DNA from: Isoetes taiwanensis
Taxonomy: Eukaryota > Streptophyta > Lycopodiopsida > Isoetales > Isoetaceae
Length of the DNA: 64,000 bases
Direction of reading: 5' to 3'
Assembly (NCBI GenBank): GCA_021234155.1
Contig: JAJEKV010000288.1
Location: 186,001 to 250,000, forward strand
This document shows positions 44,401-55,721 of the stretch, piece by piece (the stretch's first letter is position 1; every line of letters begins with the position of its first letter). Both the position numbers and the translations under genes were made by a program. The notes below the pieces were generated by a model that was not told where the DNA came from, did no database searches, and was given only the letters and a program-made list of their open reading frames with translations.

Positions 44401-44995
44401 CCTTCACTCCCGAAAGTACATTTCAATAGGATTGCGTAAAATGGACTTCTTGCAACAAATGGTTCTCGCTTTATCTTCTCGGGATAACTATAACAATGCA
44501 ACCACTTGCCCTCGTGCAAAGACAAAATGCAAGGTACGGTTTGGTTCAAACCTAAAATGCACAAGATCGCCATAGTCGCATTTGTATGTGCACCGAGAGG
44601 CAAAAAGAACTTGGGACAGCTTATAGAATGAGCAAAAATACTCATCGGAATACTCATGCGATCAAGACCGACAACACCGAAAAGCTAAAATAGAATCGAC
44701 ACACCTCGGAACATAACCGCTTTGGAAAAACCACATCCCGTCCATCCATTTGATGATAAAATGCAAGAAGCTACTATGCACACCAGCGCATGTTCGGCAG
44801 AGAAAGCAATTAGGAAGCTTATTGTGCGATCCGAGCAAAATTGTTCACACTGGTTTCTCTCTTTCTTTCTTCCTCGTAGAAAGGCAAAATAATAACTAAC
44901 TACTTGAACGGCTTAAAATAAAAGTTGTGAAAAAAAAAATTTACGGCCGAGATGCTGTGCACACACTACATTTTGCTTTTATTATTATATATAGA
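41465..44995 (-). mobile_element. Non-autonomous Helitron, 3.5 kb
   Basis: On the minus strand the element starts TCTATATATAATAATAAAAG at 44995 and ends with hairpin GCCCAGC-AAC-GCTGGGC followed by ACTTTTTCTAG at 41465. It lies between A and T as Helitrons require, with no target duplication. No RepHel protein is encoded. Removing it joins T-rich sequence of the host composite on either side. Exon-like minus-strand pieces inside suggest captured gene fragments. It is the innermost of three nested insertions. Confidence 0.85.
43755..44660 (-). pseudogene. Possible captured exons in Helitron
   Basis: The minus-strand segment at about 44290-44050 reads CIQLTDLSSALLITILAAIT, DPLHIRAEF, then after a frameshift VVSNIGDIREIDELLPSLRY and LGAGLRTLALSIVEALALLS-GYFG, ending in a consensus donor GTAAGTCT (at about 44048). 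Further pieces are 44346-44657 (FFLPLGAHTNATMAILCILG) and 43755-44000 (with GSAYFRIDILHGACHRYAVK in a shifted frame). They look like decayed exons of a host gene. I could not identify it. Orientation agrees with the Helitron strand. Confidence 0.4.
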
Positions 44996-47063
44996 TGGTG
45001 CCAATTTTTCCTTATTCCATTTGTCTCGGGAACTAGAACACTTTATATGCGGGGATTTTTACGTTCTTAGGGAACCTTGGAGGTGCGCATGAGGTAATTT
45101 ATTGTTTGTTAATTTTATTTTGGGACAGAGACTTTTTTGCGCTCCTTTTTGCTAAAGTTGTTTGGGATATGTTTAGTAGCCGTTACAATACGTTGTAGGT
45201 TCATTATGTCATTTGGGTGATTTCTTCGTATTGTTCTTCCGTCGTTCCAATTTTTTGATGCTATTGACATGGGTTGTATGTGGCAACTTTGAGCTGTATC
45301 TTTGTGGACATGTATGGTGGACCTTATGGACATTGAGCTTTGAGTATCAGGGGGGAGCGTGTCTTCTTTTCCTTTGATGAGCTTCATCGAATATTTTCTT
45401 CGTTCTTTGCGTGCCTAGTCTTTTGTTTCCTCTATTCTGGGTCTCATAGTGCTTCTCTTCGGGGTCTATACTGGGCTTTCTCACATGTTGCATTGCATCC
45501 TTCTTTTGCATATTTTCTATTGGTTTACAGTCATTGGCTCTATCTCAAATTTGTTTCTACACCACTTTTCCATATATGCATGTATTGGGTTGTCATTTTT
45601 TGCGTTGAGATTTGCAAGTGGATTTGTCTAGTATCCGTTTACATTTGGTGCGAGTTCTTGTTCTGTTTTTCTACCCTTTGGTTGGACATTTTGCTTCATA
45701 CTTGGTTTTCAAGCATTTCCTTTGTTGTCCTAGTACTCTTGACCTCTTGATATGTTATGTTATGGATTTGTCATCTCTCAATATGCCCATTTATTTGTCC
45801 AGAGTAAGTCTTTGTTAATGTTTATCATGCGTTGCCTTATTTGTACCTACATGTGGCATGCTATCATTTTCCACATGACAAGATGTAGTTGTTGTGTTCC
45901 CATTACCCATTTCATCACTTGGTTATTGGCCTCACCTCGTTATTCCTCCCCGACCCTTGGCCTCTCAACCTCCATCTCCTCGATATCCTTGGCCGTAACT
46001 TTTACCTTTGACTTGGTTTTCATATTTGACCTCCTCCCTTCAAGCATCACCCATTCTATCGTTTGGGTCTCTTTTCCCTATATCCGCGATGTCTTTCGGC
46101 TAGGAGCAGCACACGCGATCTTGCATGATGTGCTCGTTCCCCGTAGTTGCTTGATTTCCTTTCTGCCCTCTTGTCTAGTGCTTGTCTCTTACCATTTGAC
46201 TGCTGGACTTCAGACATTGGTATACGTTGTTTTATTCTCTGGCCTAGGGCACATTTTTTAGTCGGTATCTTATGCATTTGACATCTTGCAAATGGAATTA
46301 AAGGTTACATTGGCATTGTTTTTCTTGGTGAGAATTGCATTTAGGATATTGTTGGTCTCTTATCTATGCACTTATTCACACCTAGTATATAGTTATCCTA
46401 CTTTCCTTCTAATTTGATCCTCATTTGTGGCAAGTTGCAGTTTTGGCGTTATGTTCTTGAAATTCTTCTGTCCAGTTTACGTTTTTCCAACACTATCATT
46501 ATACACCATTTGCATATTTGCTCTTTAGCTGTGTCTGGATGTGCCAAGTATTGCGTTTGGCCCTCTGTTGCACTGTTGTGACATGGGTTTCTAGTGGATC
46601 ATTTCTTTTTGATGCTTATCTTTCTCTAGATGTGGCGTATATTGAATTATTATGCATGGGGTATTATCTTCGGCGCAGTCCTGCCTCATTCTAGTTGTCT
46701 TGGGGAATTCCTTTCTAGCTGGTTGTTGGGATCTTTTTTCACTGTAAATTGTGCTATCCTTATGCATCATTTGCCAGGGAATTCATTTCTAGCTAGCCGT
46801 TGAGCTCTTTGTTCACAGTGCGTGGGGATATCATTGTGCATTGTGCTATCATTATTCATCATATTTGCTATTTAGCTATGTCCGGATGTGCCAAATATTG
46901 TGTTTGGCACTCCATTACAATTTTGTGACATGACTTTCTCTTGGACTATTTTTTGTGGGTGGTGCTGTTTCTTTCCAACCTGATGGGGACGCAAGTTTCT
47001 ATTTATCATAGTTTTTTCTTCCACCCGCTGGGTGACGCTTTTTCTCCACCCTCCGGGTGATGC

Positions 47064-47161
47064 TATCTTCTCTTTTTCATGTATTGTTGATTTTCCTCAT
47101 TATTAATCGCTCTATCTTCTCTTTTTCATGTATTGTTGATTTTCCTCATTACTAATCGCTC
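47064..47161 (+). repeat. 49-bp tandem duplication
   Basis: A 49-bp unit containing CTCTTTTTCATGTATTGTTG is repeated twice with one mismatch. It is followed by sequence similar to 48430-48480 (gtgcagcttaccgcttcccc versus gtgcggcttgccttgtccct), another sign of tandem units in the composite insertion. Confidence 0.8.
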
Positions 47162-48189
47162 ACATCGCTTTGAGTGCTCGTTGTTGTGCAGCTTACCGCT
47201 TCCCCGTCATGCACGTTCATTCGGCCTTATCCTTAGGCGTTCTTTTATATTTTACATTTCAACGGGCGTTCTTCTTTTCTAACATGTTCCTTCCGATAGT
47301 CCTTGTGTTTTTGGTTCCTTTATCATGTCCACTACTGTGTTTTTGCTTTAGTATTTCAGACCCTCCATATGGCCCTAGCTTTATTTATAATCCGTCACTT
47401 TACCTAGTCATTGGATTTTCATTTATCCCTCTCTGCTATCTGGCTTACCTCCTTGCACCCCATCTTGACCTTAGCAGTTTTGAACCTGATCTTCTCCTTT
47501 TAGTTGGCCATAACCTCTCTTTTGACTACTTCACCCCCTTTAACATTAACCTTAATCTTAATTTCTGATTAATTTTAATTTGCTCGATTTATGTTGATTT
47601 ACATTAACCTTCATCTTAATTTGTCCTCTTGACCTTGCTCTTGTTTGTGCTAACATGTCTACAACCTCTTTCATATTCATTCCTTCTTTTGCGTTATAAT
47701 AGCAGACCATATGTGTGGCACTAGCTTTAGTACTGATATGTCGCGGGGTTCCACATGATGCAGCTCGTGCTTTCGGCCGCTAGCGATCCTCTTCTTCTCA
47801 CTCTCACTACGTGCTTCGAGACCCGACTCAACACTTGGAGGTTTCGCAGCGACGGGGCTTATAGTTAGGAAGTTCTCTGGTAGTCGGTCGGTTTTGTGTC
47901 TATTGCGAGTCCCTTCCCAGAATCGCATCAATCCGAGCCCTCGGATCGCCATTCTGGGGAGGGACGAGCCATTATATAAGGCTCTTTCCCCTTCAGGACC
48001 GGTTATCGGCGTCTTCTCACAGCAGCTTCCTTCCTTCTCGTAGCTTCCCTCCCTTCCCGCCCTGCTCAGTGGGGACGCGTCTGTTTCATTTGTGTTTTTG
48101 GGCCTTGCACTTTTGTTGTTGTTCACTTTGCATTTACTATAATAATGTTTTTTGCATCACTATCATGTCATTTTTTCATATGTTATTTT

Positions 48190-48355
48190 CCACCCATTGG
48201 GTGATGCTTTCTCCACACTTTCAGGTGATGCTATCTCCACCTGTGGGTGATGCTATTTATTTTCACCTTGAGGGTGATGCTATTTATTTCCACCTTGAGG
48301 GTGATGCTGTTTATTTCCACCTTGAGGGTGATGCTATTTATTTCCACCTCGCATA
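48190..48355 (+). repeat. Minisatellite, ~27-32-bp unit
   Basis: Four to five copies of a unit based on CACCTTGAGGGTGATGCTAT followed by TTATTTC, flanked by diverged forms (CCACCCGCTGGGTGATGC). A related pair is at 47025-47065. Confidence 0.85.
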
Positions 48356-48942
48356 ATTGTTTTCCACCCGCTGGGTGATGCTTCTCCACCTTTTTGGGTG
48401 CTGCTTTTTATGTTTCTAATTTGCTCTTCTTTGCAGGATTTTGATTGTGCGGCTTGCCTTGTCCCTGCCATGCATGGTCGTTTTTCTAACCATTCACGGG
48501 TATTTTTTGGGTTCTTTTGAGTTGCTGTAGGTTTTTCGCGGTCTTCTGGGGTCCTGCTATATTTGTGTTCGCCATCAACCCACCTTTTCGGCTCTCCAGG
48601 CAACACATTCGGGGATTCTGCCGTCTTCTGGGATCCTGCTATATTTGTGTTCGCCATCAATCCATCTCCTTCGATTTTCCAGGCAACACATTCAAGGTTG
48701 TTGGCGACCATTTCTCATTAGGGTTTTCCTCGAAAACCCGAAAGGGCGGGGTTTTTTTTATCCCGGTGAGAAGTTGTCGCCATTACCCTTCTATATTGCC
48801 TGTGCACATTTCTTTTTATGGGGTAGTCCGATATTGTTCCTATGGTCGGCTACCCCTCTCTATTCTTCAAAACATTGTATACTGCTGCTGTGATGAATGA
48901 CAACGGCCGGTTTTGTGTCTATTGCGAGTCCCTTCCCAGAAT

Positions 48943-49150
48943 AACTCTCTAGCCTCCCGCTTAGATTTTGGAAGACAATGTCCATCTGGCAATAGCTTAC
49001 TAAGCAAGCTATAAAAAATTCAATTAGTCATACTTCTATAAATTTCCATATCCACACAGAAAGAAAAGAATGACTTGCCTATACATACTTGAAAAGTTCC
49101 GGCACACTGTTGTTGCTCCAACCAACTTTTGTGTTGGAGATTTAGAATCA
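48943..49150 (-). pseudogene. CACTA TNP2 transposase relic, part upstream of nested insertion
   Basis: Minus strand: NTKVGWSNNSVPELFK (about 49139-49095) ends at a donor GTATGT. A short intron follows, then acceptor 'tttttatag' and SLLSKLLPDGHCLPKSKREA-REL ending at 48943. This is the TNP2 block 'WSD.SF..LL.LL...LP.GN.LP.S..EA' that directly precedes GL.Y..IHAC. The latter resumes at 39515 across the insertion, so the two halves were one gene. Confidence 0.85.
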
Positions 49151-49197
49151 GCATGCTTGTTGCAAGATGAGAAACAAGGGCATTAGGGGACAATAGA

Positions 49198-49703
49198 ATA
49201 GAATAGATCAGAATAGAATAGGTTTTTAGCGTCCACGGAGACCAATTGGCCTATGGGACCCAAACAAAAGAGAGCAAACAAGCATATACATCGACAGGAT
49301 TAAAAACCCCCTACCCAAGGGTTTTCGAGGGAAAACCTTAGCGTAATAAGCCGGGCCGGGCACATCGCATACAATTGCATAGGACAGTTCAATACCGCCC
49401 GTAGGACACAAACGAAGTCCGTGCATCCATAACCTCCCGGAGGTATGACCCCAACAAACCCACCGACGCCAGAGAGCCAATAATCGATGCAACGCGGGCC
49501 GTGCACTAGTAATCGAACATATCGCCTCTGATATGGGCAAATGCTGGGCAGGTCTGGAGGGCATGACATTCATCCTCAATCGCGCCCTGGTGGCAACACT
49601 GGCAAAGCCTTTGCTCCCGTGCTTCACGAGCCCAACGCCCTGTTTCAATGCGGAGGCGATGTGCCCCCGTGCGAATGGAAGCTATAAGCCTGCGTTTCTT
49701 CAT
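49198..49703 (-). pseudogene. LINE 3' end (zinc-knuckle, 3' UTR, tandem tail)
   Basis: The minus-strand frame 49506-49703 reads RTGAHRLRIETGRWAREARE, then LCQCCHQGAIEDECHALQTC and PAFAHIRGDMFDY, the C-terminal C..C...H...C knuckle of LINE ORF2. A 3' UTR of about 280 bp follows, ending in a (TATTC)n-like tail at 49198-49225. A 5'-truncated copy, probably of the same GC-rich LINE family as at 0-6 kb. It sits inside the CACTA relic. Confidence 0.85.
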
Positions 49704-50379
49704 GGTTTGCTTGCTTCATTATTGAGATATGTTGCCTTTTTCCTATATGAGTCACATCATCCATATGCTCCATCATAATTTTTGCCACCACTGGTTTGTT
49801 CATTTGTTGGAAAAAAATCCGTAATAGTTTTGTGAATCAAATCCTCACCAACAAATGCATTGTGTGAGCCAGATGCTTCGTTTGAGGACTACATGGACCA
49901 CAATGACTAGAATCAATGGTAACAATAGAGAATAACGAAAATAAAATGGCTAATCCAGAAAAATCCATGGGAAGACCACAAACAAATATGCATTTAAATA
50001 AAATATAAATAGTAAAATGAATTTATGTATTGTAGGAGATAACTTACACTATTTTTATTCTCTTCGAGATCATGTCCTTCATCAAGTTGAATTGGTTGGC
50101 TCCGACAAAGACCAAATCTTGCTTCATGTTCTTGACGAATCCGATAGGAACAATTAGACTTGCCTTTACATTTGTTGCACCAACAACTGTGCCGATGGAG
50201 AAAGAAAGCTTTGCTTGGGTCTCATCTAGTCCGTTTCCTACTTGGTTGATGAGATGGTGAAGACGACGAAGTGATGACTTTGATAATACCACATCCGACA
50301 ATGAGGATGATGGCTTTGTTAATATATGGTGTGGCAAGCAAGTGTTCCTCACATTGCCACTACTTTCAGAGCCCGACAT
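49704..50379 (-). pseudogene. Probable CACTA N-terminal coding relics
   Basis: The minus-strand frame 50044-50379 (MSGSESSGNVRNTCLPHHIL; LHHLINQVGNGLDETQAKLS) and the following stretch to about 49740 (NAFVGEDLIHKTITDFFPTN) lie immediately upstream, in minus sense, of the TNP2 WSD block. The acidic 'DLI.....F' piece resembles the pre-WSD region of CACTA transposases. Assignment rests mostly on position. The LINE fragment interrupts the region. Confidence 0.35.
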
Positions 50380-52109
<1,730 letters not shown>

Positions 52110-52407
52110 GCAATTCACACTATTTTCCTCTCCTACAAAGAGAAGAATAATATATAATCATATTTTTAGAAAAGCTACTTTAACCAGGTCGAACTTCCAC
52201 ATCCATAGAATCATTAACAACAACTTGATCTGCTCCCTGGTGTCTCAATGCCACTGAATCAGGGACATCCACTGTAACAATCGTAGCAGATATTGGAGCT
52301 ACAGAGCGAACTAACGCAGATTGAGGAGCCTCAGGCATAGAGTAGACCATCCTTCTTCCAATAATTCTTGCTTGTGAGCAATGTCCTGAAGACGAGAGTG
52401 TTGATCC

Positions 52408-53655
52408 TCATTAAGAGGGTCGACTGATATAGACTGAGTGAGACGTATTAGAAGAAGGCGGTGGTGCAGAAATAGCTAGAGAAGAAGGCACAAAGGCTGG
52501 TAATACTGGCGGATTAACTAGTGCAGAGGCAGATGAGGAAGAAGATGATACAACACGACATTCAAATGAAGTGGATCCTATGTGACATGGGATAGGAACA
52601 GTTGGGGGAGGTAGAGACAAAAGTATGCCTAGACCTATAAGTAGTGAAAGCCTCAACATTGGGAAACATCTTGGCAAGCTCAGGTCCATTAAGCAGACGT
52701 AATTTGTACTTAAGAAAAAGTGGGCCACTTTTGACCACTACTGACTGAGGAATAGAAACATAAGTAGGAAGAGAAACACAAATTCGAGGACCATTAACAA
52801 TAGAATGGGCAAGATGCATGCCTAGTCCATTGGCAATAGCAATCATAAAATCAGACACTTGCAGTTCTAGTGGAAAATCCTCTAAGGCAAGCCAACAAGG
52901 CATGCGCAATGCACCAGACTTACTTGGCAAGAATCCAGGAGAATAAACCTGATATAGAAGATAATGTCCCCAACGAGGATCAACACCACACTCCACAAGC
53001 CTGTCAACTGCAAGTGAAGAGTCAAACATGACCAAGAAGAAATTATTATCTTTATCTAAAACTTTTAGAGACGCATAATGAGGGAGACCCAGTCTTTGAA
53101 GGTGATGTTTTAGCCAAAATCCAACTCTTCTGAGATCCAAAAACTGTTCAGTGAAATGACAAACAACTGCATACGACACAAGGTTCTGAACACACTGCAA
53201 ATGAGCATTATGATCAATTTCGACAACCGATAGACCAGCCTATGTAAAAGCATTTAAACACTGCTGTGACTCATAGAATACACCCTCTGGGGGCAACTGA
53301 ACAACTTGTGCTTGTATCTCATTTAGATACGAGCTCAATTCTTTCTTGTTGTTCTGTACCATAATATTCAATGCAGCAGAAACACGAGCAGATTGCACAC
53401 TGGTTGTCAAATCACGTTTGATCCAATTGCTAAATCGTGTAGAAGGCGCTCTAGCCACAACATCAAAAGAACTCCAAGGAGCAGAAGAAGCAGATACATG
53501 CCCATTGGTATCCTCAATCCATCCATAGACACAACATCGATGGAGAGCCACATCTTACAGTCTCTGCATGGCATAATGATACAAGATTGTTGACCTGGAA
53601 TAAGTTCAGATTGAAGCTTCTCCTGCTGCATTGCAATCGTGCAATTTGGCATAAA
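52408..53655 (-). pseudogene. LINE ORF1-like (DUF4283) protein relic
   Basis: Minus-strand frames 53240-53652 and 52562-53200, continuing to 52411 in another frame. The core reads FLVMFDSSLAVDRLVECGVD, PRWGHYLLYQVYSPGFLP, then PCWLALEDFPLELQVSDFMI and AIANGLGMHLAHSIVNGPRI. This is the plant DUF4283 pattern (W.l...f.P...P.WV.L...P.e......i....G) found in LINE ORF1. A Ser/Pro-rich C-terminal tail follows. No endonuclease or RT is found nearby, so it is a fragment or a domesticated remnant. It is of a different lineage from the LINE ORF1 at 31.5 kb. Confidence 0.65.
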
Positions 53656-54823
53656 TTAGTTTCTATTCTTCCCCCAAATCCGCAAACTATGGCTCCAAAG
53701 CTCTGGATGGTTCCTAAACTATAAATAGAACCTGAACTTCAATTGGCGATAAGAGGTTGAATTTAGGTGAATGTTAAGTTTGGCCGAGCATCCATAGACA
53801 ACTTATGGGGTCTTCTGAGTATGGCTATGGTATGGAGTAGTGTATAGAGCGAGTTATATAATGGCCTTATGAGTAAGGAAAAGTAAATATCATGGCAATG
53901 GATAAATAGTATAGGATGTTGTATTTATTTATATGCACATGCTAGCATGCATGTAGTAGGGAGAGCACATAAGCAAGGGTTTTGTCTGTTTGGAAAAGGA
54001 TTTACAAGAGCTTTTGTAGAGCGTGAAGGCAGAGAAGGAGCATCAGAGAGGCAAGAGCTTGGAATTGCATTCGAAAGATCATATCAAAGTTGGACTGTAT
54101 CAATTAGTGTTGCATCTTGCATGGGGAGATATTATTAAGGGTTTGGTGAAATGCCTATTTTAGTGGTCTACTACATAGTTGTCTCTTGCTGCTTGCATCA
54201 CATTGACTCAGTACCCATGTCCATATGGCTTCCTTATTGTTCACTTGTAGTTGGCCTGGTCTAAATGCATCTTTCCAAAATGGGCAGGTGACATTGGTCT
54301 GATGGACTTCTTATTGCAAAGGAAGGTCCTCATTTCAAATTTTATTTAGAGGTTCCTGAACGATGAAGATGATTCCCCTACTTCACGCCTTCTCAAACAA
54401 ACTCTTTAGTCATTGTATCCATCTAGGTAAGAAGGCAATTAAAGAAGTTCTATCTTGGATATTATTTCATCATCTCTAGCTTTTTCAAACGCTTTTTCTT
54501 TTCTACGAAGAGTTATTGCAGCATGGGATGCATAGTCAAGCATCCTTTTTGGTCATGTCCTTCCGCATATGTTATACTAGAGATTCCGTAGTGGTGAGTG
54601 CCACTGTCACCAAACCTCTTAGCACCTTCACTTACTACATCATTGCATACCCTTACACATAGACCATGGGACACTACATGTATTATCTCTATTCAAGCAT
54701 GATATGAAGTTGATTGCCTTTGTCTTAGCCTATGTTTTAGGCAAAATTCTTAATCTCCAAGTGGGAGATGGCCATATGGGAGAAGGTAGCAGAGAAATTG
54801 CCTGTTATAGAGAAGGTTGGTGT
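53656..54823. other. Non-coding region
   Basis: No gene recognised. A weak 63-codon plus frame (53947-54138) is probably chance. Several purine-rich and TATA-like stretches at about 53840-53940. Confidence 0.45.
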
Positions 54824-54926
<103 letters not shown>

Positions 54927-54930
54927 TAAG

Positions 54931-55197
54931 GTGAAAAAGGCTGCCTTTATAATGCAAAGCCTTACTGCTGGATCCCATTCCTTTTTCACTAGGACACAGG
55001 GCTTGGAAATTGTCCATAGTTTTAGGAGCTGCATTACTATAAAGCTCCATAACCATGCAACCTACTATCTTCCCATTGATTTCCACATCAAAATAAACCT
55101 TGTGAGTAACTTCTTCCAGATTCTTGTCTTGTATCTTTGCCGCTGTTACAAAGCCTGTCACCAGAACCAGAGTTAGGATCGCTACGAACGCCATCAT
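54931..55197 (-). pseudogene. Truncated secretory-pathway cyclophilin
   Basis: From an ATG pair at 55192-55197 the minus strand encodes MMAFVAILTLVLVTGFVTAA, a signal peptide, then EEVTHKVYFDVEINGKIVG, MELYSNAAPKTMDNFQALC, SEKGMGSSSKALHYKGSLFH. This is the N-terminal half of an ER/secreted cyclophilin (peptidyl-prolyl isomerase, like Arabidopsis CYP20-1/CYP19-4). It stops after the FH of the 'FHRIIP' block and runs through a few bases into (GATA)n. The catalytic Arg and the whole C-terminal half are missing. There is no GT donor at the break, so it is not simply an exon end. No intron interrupts the 89 codons, which would fit a processed copy. The frame can be followed on through the GATA repeats. 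Confidence 0.85.
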
Positions 55198-55721
55198 GGC
55201 TCCGTGACTTCCCGAAGCAAGTAAAAGAGCTCGAAGGTGGGCTGTGGTAATGACATACCCACGGGGAAGCCCATGTGCCCGTGACAGAGTACGAAACTGG
55301 GGGGTTAGTGGACGGAAAAGCACAATGGGTAGTTAGATGGTGCCCTAATGGCGACTCACGCAAGTGGATGACAAGGACGACTCACGCTGACTAATGCGGC
55401 TCCATTTTTCAATCTGCACCGTCTAACGACACATCAAGCGACATCAAATGGCATGTACCACCAGGCCACCAACGGTTTGCCCTTTGGGCAACCCAAAAAA
55501 TTTCTACTATCATATAATAGCCACTATTATTTTCATTAGATTGCACATGCCTCCCATGAATAATGCAACTATAATGTTTTTTAATACCTTCTTATCGTGG
55601 GCGTGCAACCAAAAATTCGTCACTGGATAAGCTTGCTCGGAAAATTATTGCTTGCCGGTTCATCTATGGAACAACGCCAGTTCTTTCGCAAGGTGCGCTA
55701 GCTGCAGAATTCTGAAGAAAC
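55198..55721. other. Divergent promoter region between cyclophilin fragment and phosphatase
   Basis: Spacer of 524 bp between two divergently oriented 5' ends. A TATA-like 'atcatataatagcc' at about 55508-55521 is about 200 bp upstream of the phosphatase ATG. No other element was recognised. Confidence 0.4.

Larger units (their letters stand above)
39516..48942 (+). mobile_element. Composite T-rich insertion inside CACTA TNP2, head-to-tail repeat units
   Basis: Both borders cut the TNP2 reading frame cleanly, so the whole segment is an insertion; a 3-bp TAA may be duplicated at its ends. A ~140-bp 5' module (GATCCGAGCCCTCGGATCGC, a TATA box 'ccattatataaggctctt', then CT-rich leader) occurs at 39516 and again at 47922. 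The 3' module (GTGTCTATTGCGAGTCCC and following TTCCCAGAA) occurs at about 47889-47921 and 48906-48942. It therefore looks like two units in tandem: 39516-47921 (4.9 kb without its Helitron) and an internally deleted 1.0-kb unit at 47922-48942. No protein domain was recognised; the T-rich long plus-strand frames at 45.3-47.6 kb look compositional. Class unknown. Confidence 0.65.

Noticed and set aside
45340-47568. Long plus-strand frames rich in Phe, Leu, Cys and Ser that look like membrane proteins
   Set aside because: The DNA is strongly T-rich on this strand, which opens hydrophobic frames by composition alone. There is no conserved motif, and frames overlap without a consistent coding frame.
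48190-48355. CRISPR-like array
   Set aside because: The repeats are contiguous minisatellite units without unique spacers, in a plant genome.
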